Program-made: the position numbers and the translations under genes
Shown here: positions 17,747 to 26,695 of the stretch, one piece after another
Numbering within the stretch: position 1 is the first letter of the stretch
Layout of the letters: each line of letters begins with the position of its first letter
NCBI RefSeq assembly: GCF_920984665.1
Contig: NZ_CAKLBP010000002.1
Coordinates: 620,001-684,000 of the forward strand
Reading direction: 5' to 3'
DNA: 64,000 bases
Source: Pedobacter sp. Leaf170
GTDB taxonomy: Bacteria > Bacteroidota > Bacteroidia > Sphingobacteriales > Sphingobacteriaceae
Notes under the pieces: model-generated
The model's database searches: none
Told to the model about the DNA's origin: nothing
What the model saw: the letters and a program-made list of their open reading frames with translations, nothing else

Positions 17747-19968
17747 TAGAAGCCTAATCTTTCGTCAAGCTCTGTAGTGCCTTCTTCTTGCTGTTGGTAT
17801 TGGTTACAGTCAAACACAATGGAAACACCGGATTTCGGTGCTTCAAAATCTGCGTGGCTAATCTTCAGCTTCGGATTGGCGTAAACACGTTTAATAAAGC
17901 CTGCAAAAATTGGTAAAGCCGTATTTGCACCTTCACCAAGGTTGGTACTTATAAAGTGAAAAGCACGGTCTTCGCAACCTGTCCAAACCCCGGTAACCAA
18001 TTGCGGCGTAATTGCCATAAACCAACCATCAGAGTTATTCTGCGTTGTGCCGGTTTTGCCACCTATTGGTGCATTAACGTGGTATTTGTAATTTAATCTT
18101 GACCCCGTTCCACCTGTTACTACACCTTTAAGCATTCTGGTCATCACATAGGCCACTTCTTCGCTCATAATTGGTTTAGGTATTGGTTTCTGAGAAAATA
18201 ACACCACGCCATTTTTATCTTCAATTCTTAATAAATAAACTGGTTTCGTGTAAACGCCTTTATTGGCGAAAGCGCCATAAGCCCCAACCATGTTATAAAT
18301 TGATGAATCAAAAGTACCCAAAGCAATTGAGGGATAAGCCGGAACATCTGGAATACCCATTTTAGTGGCTAAAGTTGATACCGCAACCGGCCCAACCTGC
18401 TTCATTAAATATGCCGTAACATAATTCTGAGAAAAGGCCAGTGCTTTTTGTAATGTTATAGAACCCGCTAAAGGTTTTCCTGAAGATTTTGGTGTCCATG
18501 GGTCGCCATAACCATCAATAGTAACCGGAACATTTGGAACGGTTAAGCATGGTGAAAAACCATTTTCAACGGCTACAGCATAAGTAAATGGTTTAGCTGT
18601 TGAACCAACTTGTCTGGTTCCCATTTTTACCTGGTCATATTTAAAATGCTCATAGTTTATACCGCCAACCCAGGCTTTTACATATCCTGTTGATGGGTCC
18701 ATACTCATCATCGCATTGCGCAAAAGCATTTTATAATAACGAACAGAATCTATAGGCTTCATAGTAGTATCAACATTACCTTTCCAGGTGAAAATGGTTA
18801 ATTCTGTAGGTGTGTTAAATTCTGTTTTAATTTCTTCATCGGTTTTACCATCAAGTTTGGCAGCCTTATAACGGTCAGAACGTTTAATGCCCTGTTCAAT
18901 TTGTAAGGCTTTGTCTTTAAAAGGATTTCTTCCTTTCCAGCTGTTAATAAACTGTGCCTGAAGCGTTTTCATGTATTCTCTTTGAGCAGCTTCGGCATAT
19001 TCCTGCATATCGTAGTTTAATGTTGTGTAGATTTTCAATCCATCACGGTCTAAATCATACGATGAACCATCAGGTTTAGTGATACCTTGTTCCTCGAAAA
19101 TATTTTTAATATCTGCTTTAAGTACCGATCTAAAATATGGCGCAATACCATCATTAACAGTTGCAGCATTAAAACGTAAACCAAGTGGTTTTTCTTTCTC
19201 GATATCAAACTGGGTTTGAGTCATATAATCAGACTTCACCATCATGGCCATTACTGTATTTCTACGACCTCTTGATCGCTCCGGATTGCGGGTAGGAGAA
19301 TACATGGTAATACCTTTCTGCATACCAACTAATGTTGCTGCTTCGGTAATGCTTAATTTATCTGGTGTTGTATTAAAGTAAACTCTCGCTGCCGACTTAA
19401 TACCATAAGCCTGGTTGCCAAAATCTACTGTATTTAAGTACATGGTAATAATCTCTTCTTTGGTGTAGTTGCGCTCTAACTTAACCGCCACAACCCATTC
19501 TTTAAATTTTTGCATTACCCTTTTAAAGAAATTTCTTTCCCTGCCTTCCTCAGAAAATAAATTTAAGGCCAGCTGCTGCGTAATTGTACTGCCGCCTTGC
19601 TTTTTACCAATTAAATTGTAGCCTATTATGGTAAATGTTCTTTGAAAATCTATACCTGAGTGATCTTTAAAACGAGTATCTTCTGTTGCAATTAAGCTAT
19701 TAATTACATTCGGGGAAATATCTTTATAGCTAACATTTGAGCGGTTTTGAACAAAATATGTTCCTAAAGGTCTGCCATCATCTGCAATAATTTCTGAGGC
19801 CTGATTGCTTTTTGGGTGTTCAATATCTCTAAATGAAGGCAAAGTTCCGAAAAGACCGAAGCCAAGCATAGAGATAAAGATGGCAAAGATTGCAATTCCA
19901 CCAATTACAATTTTCCATATCCTTAAATTATACCTTTTAATATCAGCTTCTGAAATAGATTTTTTCAT
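17746..19968 (-). CDS. Class A penicillin-binding protein (PBP1A-like)
   Basis: This 740-residue bifunctional enzyme polymerises and crosslinks peptidoglycan. A membrane helix lies at about 19-41. The GT51 transglycosylase has its catalytic Glu96 in ATEDTRFKDHSG and GGSTITQQLALNLF at 125-138. The transpeptidase has Ser456-x2-Lys459 (GSTAKPFTYA), then SQN, and KTGTTQN toward the C-terminus. Complete. It lies 70 nt downstream of sprE on the same strand. In this window a cell-wall synthase thus sits next to a type IX secretion component, which may be meaningful for anchoring. Confidence 0.94.
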   Translation of the reverse strand: MKKSISEADIKRYNLRIWKIVIGGIAIFAIFISMLGFGLFGTLPSFRDIEHPKSNQASEIIADDGRPLGTYFVQNRSNVSYKDISPNVINSLIATEDTRFKDHSGIDFQRTFTIIGYNLIGKKQGGSTITQQLALNLFSEEGRERNFFKRVMQKFKEWVVAVKLERNYTKEEIITMYLNTVDFGNQAYGIKSAARVYFNTTPDKLSITEAATLVGMQKGITMYSPTRNPERSRGRRNTVMAMMVKSDYMTQTQFDIEKEKPLGLRFNAATVNDGIAPYFRSVLKADIKNIFEEQGITKPDGSSYDLDRDGLKIYTTLNYDMQEYAEAAQREYMKTLQAQFINSWKGRNPFKDKALQIEQGIKRSDRYKAAKLDGKTDEEIKTEFNTPTELTIFTWKGNVDTTMKPIDSVRYYKMLLRNAMMSMDPSTGYVKAWVGGINYEHFKYDQVKMGTRQVGSTAKPFTYAVAVENGFSPCLTVPNVPVTIDGYGDPWTPKSSGKPLAGSITLQKALAFSQNYVTAYLMKQVGPVAVSTLATKMGIPDVPAYPSIALGTFDSSIYNMVGAYGAFANKGVYTKPVYLLRIEDKNGVVLFSQKPIPKPIMSEEVAYVMTRMLKGVVTGGTGSRLNYKYHVNAPIGGKTGTTQNNSDGWFMAITPQLVTGVWTGCEDRAFHFISTNLGEGANTALPIFAGFIKRVYANPKLKISHADFEAPKSGVSIVFDCNQYQQQEEGTTELDERLGF

Positions 19969-20038
19969 TCGTGTAATGTTGTTTTTGTTGTTCTGAACCT
20001 TTAAACATTAAAGAAATTAACGTTTATTAATTCATGCA

Positions 20039-22813
20039 CTAATAATTGTTTTTGTAAAACTCAATATATTCGTCAATACTATTCTTACTTGTGAGTTTAT
20101 CGAAATTCTCTTTACTTATAATAAAGCTTCTGTATTTTGTAACTGGCACTTTCATTATATTTTTCAACTGCCCTTTTATACTTTCTTCATAAATCTTGGC
20201 ATCTTCCATATCTACAAAGCTTGTTACGTAAATTAGTTGGTTCTCATCTAACTCCACCAATTTATGGGCCAAATCATTATCCGGGTAATTACCTCTGTTA
20301 AATTGGCCAATTCCAAATCTGGAAGAGCTCAAAGTTAAGGATGCATCCGAAACATCTATCACATAATAATAAGTATTTGATGTAGCAACACTAAAAATGC
20401 TGCTTGGTTTGTTTTCTGCAGGTTTATTTGCCGCAACCGCTTCAGGCTGTTTTACCGTTATTGGAGCTGGTTTATTATCTGCTGCAGCATTAATGTTTTC
20501 TATTGGTTTAGGCTTGCTTTCTGCATTTGGCGCTTGTGTAACAAAGCGAGGTTCATTAGAGTCGAAATCTACCAATGCCACCGGACGCAGTTTAAAAGCT
20601 TCAATATTTGCCTCAATATATTTTAAATGATCCCTAACCAACGGCACAATGATTAAATCATTAGGATATAATGCAGTAATCGAATTAAATTCATTTAATA
20701 AAGCATCCACTTTCGATGTTCTGCCAACTGCAATTGCTTTTAAATAGGCATATTGTGGTGCTAAGCCACTATTGGGATAAGCAAGAAGATTTTCATTTAC
20801 CTGTTTAATCACATTGCTGTAATCTTTTCGGGCATAATTTTCAAAAACATTATTGTACTGTTCATTAATGGTGTTTTCTAACTGATCTTGTTTTGAAGAA
20901 TAGGCAGGATCGATAATTATTTTTGCAAAATTTGATTGAGGAAATTTACTCAGCACCTGTTGCTTATAATCGTTCGACTTAGCTGGATCTGAATCTTTAT
21001 AATTTAAGTATAAACTGTAGTAAATAGCATCCAAATGATTGTTTTCTGGATATCTCTTCAGTAATTCAAGGTAAATCTTATTGGCTTCTGCTACATCATT
21101 CAACTCTTGTTGATAAAAACTAGCTATCTCGAAATAGGCATCGATGATTTTTTGATTCGATGCTTGTAAAAGTTGAGGTGTTAAGGGTAAATTATCTAAA
21201 AATTTTTTCTCAATTGAAGTTTGAGAATTATCTGTCTGCGCATTTTGTACTAAAGATGGATTATTTCCTAATGCCACATTTCCACCGGCTAAAATCTGGT
21301 TATTATCCTGAGCAGAAGAACGCACGCTTTGTCGCCAGTTATCTTCTAATTGTCGGTTACCCCAGCGCTTTTTAAAATCAGCAAAGCCATTACTTATTGC
21401 TGTACTATTATTAAAGTAAAAAGTATTGCCCGCACCATTTGATAAATTTGAATTTAACGATTGATTAGGCATAGCAATATTGTTTAGGAGTTCATTGCCT
21501 GTAGAGCTTACTGGTATAGAAACATCTACCTTTGGACGTAAATAATCTTGTACCTTAGCAGCACGCTCAGCTTCGGGCAAACGAGCTATGAATTGAGCTG
21601 TATCTTCTTTAGAAATTAGGTTAAATCTATCTGCTAAATACTGTAAGTTATTTGCTTTTTTAACGATGTTATCGTAATCAGAGAAACTTTTTGGCAAAAT
21701 AGTTACCGCACTATCATAATATAATTTTGCTCTGATGTAATTTTTAAACTCTTTAAAATTTAAATCTGCAACTCTTAAGTAAGATAAAGCTTTTTGATTC
21801 TGGTTTTTAGTGCTTTTCTGTATCGATTTTTGGTAATTTTCTTCCGCTTTCAAATAATTACCTTCGGTTGAGAAAAGTTCGCCAACCTGATAATAGATTT
21901 GATCTGTATAATCGAAGTTTTTATCATCCTTTAATAAAGTTAGCAAGGCTTGCTCCTCATTAATTTTATAGCCACTTATTATTGCCCTAAGTTTAATGCG
22001 ATTTAAATTTGCGTGGAAATACATCTCGAAAGGCGCATTGCTGTTTTCTACTTTTGTAAAATTGATAAAAGCATTTTGATAGTCTTTTTCCTTCTCCTGT
22101 AGCTGTGCAAGAATGTATTGCCATCTAATCCTAAGCTGCTTTTCATCAGCAAGCCTGATTGCATTTTCTAAAAGTAAAATAGCTTCTTTGTTTCTTTTTT
22201 GATAAATGCGCATTTGTGCTGTTGTAGCCAATGGCTCGGCGATGTCTTTTTTCAAATTATCTGCAGAGCGAAGCATGGTGTCTAAAATTTTATCGGCGAA
22301 AGCCATGTTATTTAACTGCATCTGGCTTCTTGCCTTCCAGTTCATAGCCATTACAAAAGCTTTCAAATTACTATTGTAGGTTTTTGCTACGTAATCAAAA
22401 TATTCTGATGAAATAAAATAATTCCCTTTCAGGTAATTGGCACGGCCAAGTAACATGTATGCATCGTCGATATAATTACTAAAGCTTTTCTCATTAATAA
22501 TTGCCTGTCCTTTAAAAATAACTTCATCTAATTGTTTATTCTCCATTCCTGGAGTTAAAACCAGATTTACCTGAGGCTCGGGATCTAAATAAACAGGAAG
22601 AATTTGCTCGTAATTATCTGCATAACTTTGTAATAAGCTTTCGTTATACTCAGTTAGTAAAACATTTGAATTATATATATAGTTATATCTTGCCGTAAGG
22701 TTTTGCATCTTACGATCTAGGCCTGTATTCTTATTGGCTACACAACCAAAGACGAATAATAAGCTTATGAATAAAAGGATGGGAGATAAAGTTTTTAAGG
22801 TATATTTTTTCAA
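20039..22813 (-). CDS. sprE: TPR-repeat lipoprotein SprE / PorW (type IX secretion)
   Basis: A 924-residue lipoprotein with a lipobox ending at Cys24 (VFGC) and many tetratricopeptide repeats (for example around YQVGELFSTEGNYLKAEENY). The central part is low-complexity Asn/Gln-rich, and the end is a conserved small domain (TYYYVIDVSDASL and YPDNDLAHKLV). It matches SprE of Flavobacterium (PorW in Porphyromonas), needed for type IX secretion and gliding. The start is TTG: an in-frame TAA lies just two codons upstream and no ATG is nearer, while TTG begins a good signal peptide. Gene symbol from pattern and context. Confidence 0.85.
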   Translation of the reverse strand: MKKYTLKTLSPILLFISLLFVFGCVANKNTGLDRKMQNLTARYNYIYNSNVLLTEYNESLLQSYADNYEQILPVYLDPEPQVNLVLTPGMENKQLDEVIFKGQAIINEKSFSNYIDDAYMLLGRANYLKGNYFISSEYFDYVAKTYNSNLKAFVMAMNWKARSQMQLNNMAFADKILDTMLRSADNLKKDIAEPLATTAQMRIYQKRNKEAILLLENAIRLADEKQLRIRWQYILAQLQEKEKDYQNAFINFTKVENSNAPFEMYFHANLNRIKLRAIISGYKINEEQALLTLLKDDKNFDYTDQIYYQVGELFSTEGNYLKAEENYQKSIQKSTKNQNQKALSYLRVADLNFKEFKNYIRAKLYYDSAVTILPKSFSDYDNIVKKANNLQYLADRFNLISKEDTAQFIARLPEAERAAKVQDYLRPKVDVSIPVSSTGNELLNNIAMPNQSLNSNLSNGAGNTFYFNNSTAISNGFADFKKRWGNRQLEDNWRQSVRSSAQDNNQILAGGNVALGNNPSLVQNAQTDNSQTSIEKKFLDNLPLTPQLLQASNQKIIDAYFEIASFYQQELNDVAEANKIYLELLKRYPENNHLDAIYYSLYLNYKDSDPAKSNDYKQQVLSKFPQSNFAKIIIDPAYSSKQDQLENTINEQYNNVFENYARKDYSNVIKQVNENLLAYPNSGLAPQYAYLKAIAVGRTSKVDALLNEFNSITALYPNDLIIVPLVRDHLKYIEANIEAFKLRPVALVDFDSNEPRFVTQAPNAESKPKPIENINAAADNKPAPITVKQPEAVAANKPAENKPSSIFSVATSNTYYYVIDVSDASLTLSSSRFGIGQFNRGNYPDNDLAHKLVELDENQLIYVTSFVDMEDAKIYEESIKGQLKNIMKVPVTKYRSFIISKENFDKLTSKNSIDEYIEFYKNNY

Positions 22814-22922
22814 GTATTATTGATTGCTTTTTTAATATATACAATAACAAAATGTAAGTAAAATTATTTTACTTAGCAATAGATTTAATTACTCAAAGTT
22901 AATTATTTATTATATTAAACCG

Positions 22923-23147
22923 ATGGATAAACCTAAAGACGAGAATAACGGAAAGAAGTATAGCGGGATGGCAAAATATTCTGCCATTGGTTTTCAAATG
23001 ATTGCAACAATTGGCTTATTAACCTTTATTGGTTATAAAATTGATGAATATCAGAAAAATGAATCAAATATTATTACTGCAATCTTTGCTTTAGTTGGGG
23101 TTATTTTAGGTTTATATCAGGCCATAAAACAAGTTACAAAGCCATAA
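22923..23147 (+). CDS. atpZ: AtpZ/AtpI-family ATP synthase accessory protein
   Basis: A 74-residue protein with two membrane helices (about 20-42 and 48-68), matching AtpZ/AtpI, which often sits at the head of F1Fo operons and helps assembly of the c-ring. GFQMIATIGLLTFIGYKIDEY and LVGVILGLYQAIKQV are the family signs. The gene starts at ATG and is 125 nt before the next small membrane gene. Confidence 0.82.
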   Translation: MDKPKDENNGKKYSGMAKYSAIGFQMIATIGLLTFIGYKIDEYQKNESNIITAIFALVGVILGLYQAIKQVTKP

Positions 23148-23271
23148 TTTATCTTCTTTAATACTGATTCTGCGTAATCAACCATCTCAAATTGTCAGGA
23201 TTACCTGATATTCTTAACTATATATCCACTCATTTTCGTTTCTTTTTTGAATGTTTACATAATGTAGCGAC

Positions 23272-23721
23272 TTGGTTTTAAAAATCTTATCTTTGCAGAA
23301 GTTTAATAATCAAGAAAATATCTATCAGAAATTGACCCTAACCAAATTTACCAGTTATTATTTTATTCTTGTTGGCTTACTAATTGGTTTTGCTGTTGCC
23401 TTACCATTAGTTTTTCCCGGACTGCAAATTCTGGTTGGTAGCTTTTGGCTAATTTTTGGCTTCATTGCAGGCATTACATACATCGCATATTTTTTAGCAT
23501 ACGTAGGTATAAACAGAAATCCCGAAGCGGGAGTAATGGCAATTTTAGGCTCTGTTATTTTGAAGATGATTTTTTGTATGGCTTTTGTGCTGATTTACAG
23601 TATAAATACAAAGGAAAACGGGCTTCTCTTTGTTGTTAATTTTTTTTCTGTTTATTTATTGTTTACAGCCTTTGAAATGTACTGTTTGTTACGTAACTTG
23701 CGCCACCAAAATTTAAAGTAA
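23272..23721 (+). CDS. AtpI-like small membrane protein of the ATP synthase cluster
   Basis: The frame codes for up to 149 residues with four membrane helices (about 28-50, 57-78, 90-112, 118-140). It sits between atpZ and atpB, so it is probably the AtpI-like assembly or Mg-transport helper. The start is uncertain. There is no ATG; TTG codons lie at 23272, 23293 and 23332. A TATCTTTG promoter element overlaps 23288-23295, so the first two are doubtful and TTG 23332 is plausible. The gene ends 14 nt before atpB. Confidence 0.65.
   Translation: MVLKILSLQKFNNQENIYQKLTLTKFTSYYFILVGLLIGFAVALPLVFPGLQILVGSFWLIFGFIAGITYIAYFLAYVGINRNPEAGVMAILGSVILKMIFCMAFVLIYSINTKENGLLFVVNFFSVYLLFTAFEMYCLLRNLRHQNLK
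23288..23295 (+). promoter_or_regulatory. Possible internal promoter -7 element in the ATP synthase cluster
   Basis: TATCTTTG matches TAnnTTTG. It lies between atpZ and the AtpI-like gene, and a transcript from it would begin inside the longest reading frame. No good -33 element is seen. Confidence 0.4.
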
Positions 23722-23735
23722 AAAACTGCCAATAA

Positions 23736-24935
23736 ATGGATTTTAACCAAGTTTTTATGTCGAAAGTTGTTAAGGTAATTGTTGTTTTTACGCTTTTAAC
23801 GGCGTTTTTATCTATCAAAAATAATACTTTCGCTCAAGTTGATAGTGTAGCTTCTTTACCTGTAGATACTGCTGTAGCACCTACTCAAGAAGCTGGCGCT
23901 GTTGTAAATCACAGCGAAGCGCATGAAGAAAAAGAAAAAGGTTTTGATATCACTTCTTTCATTTTTCACCACATTAGCGATAGCCACTATTTTACACTTT
24001 TTGGTCACGGAGACCATGGTTTCCATTTACATTTACCAATTATTCTTTGGACAAACAGCGGTTTAGTAACTTTTAGTTCATCAGATTTCAAATTTAATGA
24101 TGATGGCACTCAGGTTGTTGAAAAAAATGGACAACGTTTTGCAATGGCACATAATAAAATTTATTATGCCAATGCAACTGCAAATGAACATGGCGCTTTT
24201 GTTTCTCACGAAGTTAAAGATGGCGCTGAAGTTGTAACCAATGCTCGTCCGCTGGATTTTTCTATTACTAAAAACGTTTTCAGTATGCTTTTATCAGTAA
24301 TAATATTGGTAATTGTGTTTACAATAGTTGCTTCATCATACAAAAAAAGACAAGGCAAATCTCCAAAAGGTATGCAGTCTTTCTTAGAGCCAATCATTTT
24401 ATTTGTTCGTGATGATATTGCCAGACCAAACTTAGGTCATAAGTATGCAGCTTTCATGCCTTACTTACTATCTGTGTTTTTCTTTATCTGGTTAAACAAC
24501 ATTTTAGGTTTAGTTCCTTTCTTCCCGGGAGGCGCTAACGTAACAGGTAATATTGCTTTAACGGTTGTTTTAGCTGCCTGTACATTTTTAATCATCACTT
24601 TTAAAGGTAACAAATACTATTGGGGGCACATCCTTAATCCTCCTGTGCCTTGGTGGCTAAAGCCATTAATGATTCCTGTTGAGATTTTTGGTATTTTCAC
24701 AAAGCCAATCGCTCTTGCAATCAGGTTATTTGCAAACATTACTGCTGGTCACATCTTGGTAATGTCTTTATTATGCTTAATTTTTATTTTTAACTCGCTT
24801 TGGATTGCTCCGGCTTCAATTTTCTTTGCTGTATTTATCGGCTTAATTGAATTTTTGGTTGCGTTTATCCAGGCGTTTATATTTACCATTCTTTCGGCCT
24901 TATTTATTGGTATGGCTGTAGAAGAACACCATTAA
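23736..24935 (+). CDS. atpB: ATP synthase Fo subunit a
   Basis: This 399-residue subunit a forms the proton half-channels. The catalytic Arg is in AIRLFANITAGH near the C-terminal part. It has an N-terminal extension with a signal-like segment and a His-rich stretch (HHISDSHYFTLFGHGDHGF), typical of Bacteroidota AtpB, so the protein is longer than in E. coli. The start is ATG 23736; ATG 23757 is an alternative and begins the signal-like segment directly. 37 nt separate it from atpE. Confidence 0.94.
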   Translation: MDFNQVFMSKVVKVIVVFTLLTAFLSIKNNTFAQVDSVASLPVDTAVAPTQEAGAVVNHSEAHEEKEKGFDITSFIFHHISDSHYFTLFGHGDHGFHLHLPIILWTNSGLVTFSSSDFKFNDDGTQVVEKNGQRFAMAHNKIYYANATANEHGAFVSHEVKDGAEVVTNARPLDFSITKNVFSMLLSVIILVIVFTIVASSYKKRQGKSPKGMQSFLEPIILFVRDDIARPNLGHKYAAFMPYLLSVFFFIWLNNILGLVPFFPGGANVTGNIALTVVLAACTFLIITFKGNKYYWGHILNPPVPWWLKPLMIPVEIFGIFTKPIALAIRLFANITAGHILVMSLLCLIFIFNSLWIAPASIFFAVFIGLIEFLVAFIQAFIFTILSALFIGMAVEEHH

Positions 24936-24960
24936 GAACATTATTGTTAAATTAATATAA

Positions 24961-25179
<219 letters not shown>

Positions 25180-25195
25180 TCAAAGAAAAACTCTA

Positions 25196-25230
25196 CAAGA
25201 ACCTTTTCGGGATTGCCGCGAAGGTTCTTG
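25196..25230 (+). terminator. Hairpin between atpE and atpF
   Basis: CAAGAACCTT (25196-25205) pairs with AAGGTTCTTG (25221-25230) around a loop with further pairing, then TTTAAATT. The T-run is weak, so this may attenuate rather than end transcription. It could stabilise the atpE message, whose product is needed in many copies per enzyme. That role is inferred. Confidence 0.55.
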
Positions 25231-25268
25231 TTTAAATTACGTTGTTAAAAGAATATTAATTATATAAG

Positions 25269-25763
25269 ATGGATTTATTAGTTCCTGAAATTGGCTTGTT
25301 GGTATGGAATACCATTGCATTTTTACTATTGGTTTTTCTATTAGGTAAGTTTGCCTGGAAACCGATTATGAATGCTATCCACGAGCGTGAGCAAAGTATT
25401 GATGATGCTTTGAACAAAGCTGAGTTAGCAAAACAAGAGATGGCTCGTTTAACAAGTCAGAATCAAGATTTAATGCAACAAGCACGTGCTGAACGCGATG
25501 AAATTTTGAAAGAAGCTAAAACATTAAAAGACAGCATTTTAAACGAGGCTAAAAAACAAGCTCAGGTTGAAGGTGCTAAACTGATTGAAAAAGCTAAAAT
25601 CGAAATCGAAAACCAAAAGAAAGTTGCTTTAGCTGAAGTTAAAGGTCAGGTTTCTACATTATCGTTAGAAATTGCGGAACGTGTTTTACGTAATCAATTA
25701 GATGATAAAGCTAAACAAGAAGTTTTAGTAGCCGACTTGTTAAAAGGCGTTGAATTAAACTAG
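25269..25763 (+). CDS. atpF: ATP synthase Fo subunit b
   Basis: A 164-residue subunit b with one N-terminal membrane helix (about 6-26, LLVWNTIAFLLLVFLLGKFAW) and a long charged coiled coil that forms the peripheral stalk. The KPIMNAIHERE motif just after the helix is typical. It is separated from atpE by a hairpin and from atpH by about 100 nt of repeat DNA. Confidence 0.94.
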   Translation: MDLLVPEIGLLVWNTIAFLLLVFLLGKFAWKPIMNAIHEREQSIDDALNKAELAKQEMARLTSQNQDLMQQARAERDEILKEAKTLKDSILNEAKKQAQVEGAKLIEKAKIEIENQKKVALAEVKGQVSTLSLEIAERVLRNQLDDKAKQEVLVADLLKGVELN

Positions 25764-25772
25764 GTTATAAGT

Positions 25773-25860
25773 ATTACGTTTTAAGTTTTAAGTATTGGGC
25801 TATAGTTTAGGGTTAACCGCAATTATAACTTACAACTTATCACTTACAACTTACAACTCA
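25773..25860 (+). repeat. AT-rich repeat, family F, in the atpF-atpH gap
   Basis: Repeated words such as TTATAAGTATTACGTTTTAAG and ATAACTTACAACTTATCACTT form short inverted matches. The same words occur at 28275-28345 and in the triplicated block at 40986-41220. The repeat ends just before the atpH start. Confidence 0.55.
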
Positions 25861-25864
25861 AAAT

Positions 25865-26404
25865 ATGTCAGAAATTAAAGTTGCAAGCAGGTATGCCAAA
25901 TCATTAATAGATTTAGCCGTTGAAAACAACGCTTTAGAATCTACTTTTAATGATATGGTTTTATTTGAAAAGGCAGTTGATGAAACTCCTGAACTAGAAG
26001 CGATATTAAAAAACCCAATTGTACCTTTAGATAAAAAGACTGGTATTTTAAATGGTATTTTTGCTGATAAAGTAAGTAAGTTAACGATTGCTTATTTTAA
26101 AATTGTGGTAAGTAAAGGTCGTTCGGCTATATTATTTGCTACTGCAAAACAATTTGTGGAGCAGTATAATAAAATTAATGGTATTGTTACTGCTGATGTA
26201 ATTTCTGCAACGGTTTTAAGTGCTACAGCCAAAGAGGAAGTTATTGCCATTGTTAAAAAAGAATTAGGCGCTAAACAAGTTATTATTAACGAAAAAGTTG
26301 ATGAGAAACTTATTGGTGGCTTTATTTTAAAAGTTGGTGATAAACAATTTGATGCAAGTATTGCCAGCGGATTGAATAAGCTTAAAAAAGAATTTGCTGT
26401 TTAG
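25865..26404 (+). CDS. atpH: ATP synthase F1 subunit delta
   Basis: A 179-residue delta subunit that links the peripheral stalk to the alpha3-beta3 head. ASRYAKSLIDLAVENNAL at the N-terminus and the C-terminal VDEKLIGGFILKVGDKQFDASI region are the family signs. Start is ATG. It is followed by 291 nt of repeat DNA before atpA, an unusually large gap within an operon. Confidence 0.94.
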   Translation: MSEIKVASRYAKSLIDLAVENNALESTFNDMVLFEKAVDETPELEAILKNPIVPLDKKTGILNGIFADKVSKLTIAYFKIVVSKGRSAILFATAKQFVEQYNKINGIVTADVISATVLSATAKEEVIAIVKKELGAKQVIINEKVDEKLIGGFILKVGDKQFDASIASGLNKLKKEFAV

Positions 26405-26490
26405 TTAGTATTGAGATTTGAGTATTGAGTATTGAGATTTGAGTATTGAGTATTGAGATTTGAGATTTGTGAATTGAGATTTGAAAATTG
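26405..26490 (+). repeat. Degenerate short tandem repeat after atpH
   Basis: Units such as ATTGAGATTTGAGTATTGAG recur several times with small variations. It looks like a simple-sequence expansion rather than a gene or a CRISPR array: the units touch without spacers. Confidence 0.7.
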
Positions 26491-26535
26491 AGGGATACTG
26501 AAAAAACAAAAGAACTACAGCATAAAATAATATAA

Positions 26536-26640
26536 ACCCGATTGACAGCGGAAATACTTTTGCAAACCTTATAGCTTAAATATTAAGGTGCAAAATAAAC
26601 CTATAAGGTTTTAGTAAAAGATTGAAGCAGAAAGCGGGAC
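26536..26640 (-). repeat. Structured intergenic repeat, family D, reversed copy in the atp operon
   Basis: Read on the minus strand it starts GTCCCGCTTTCTGCTTCAA and ends TTTCCGCTGTCAATCGGG. This resembles copy 39515-39606 (GTCCCGCTATTGCTGCAAG ... GCTTTCCGCTCTATCGGGG). A core inverted pair is AACCTTATAG (26565-26574) and CTATAAGGTT (26601-26610). It sits between atpH and atpA. Confidence 0.55.
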
Positions 26641-26695
26641 TAGAATAACAAAAGAACTACAAGATTTACATTTACAAAAAGATATAATTAAAATT

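Noticed and set aside
23736..24935. A fusion in subunit a of the ATP synthase because of its length
   Set aside because: The long His-rich N-terminal part is usual for Bacteroidota AtpB, so it is not a fusion.
26405..26490. Repeats that might be a CRISPR array
   Set aside because: Units are only about 10 to 20 nt, vary in sequence and touch each other without unique spacers, and no cas genes are near.
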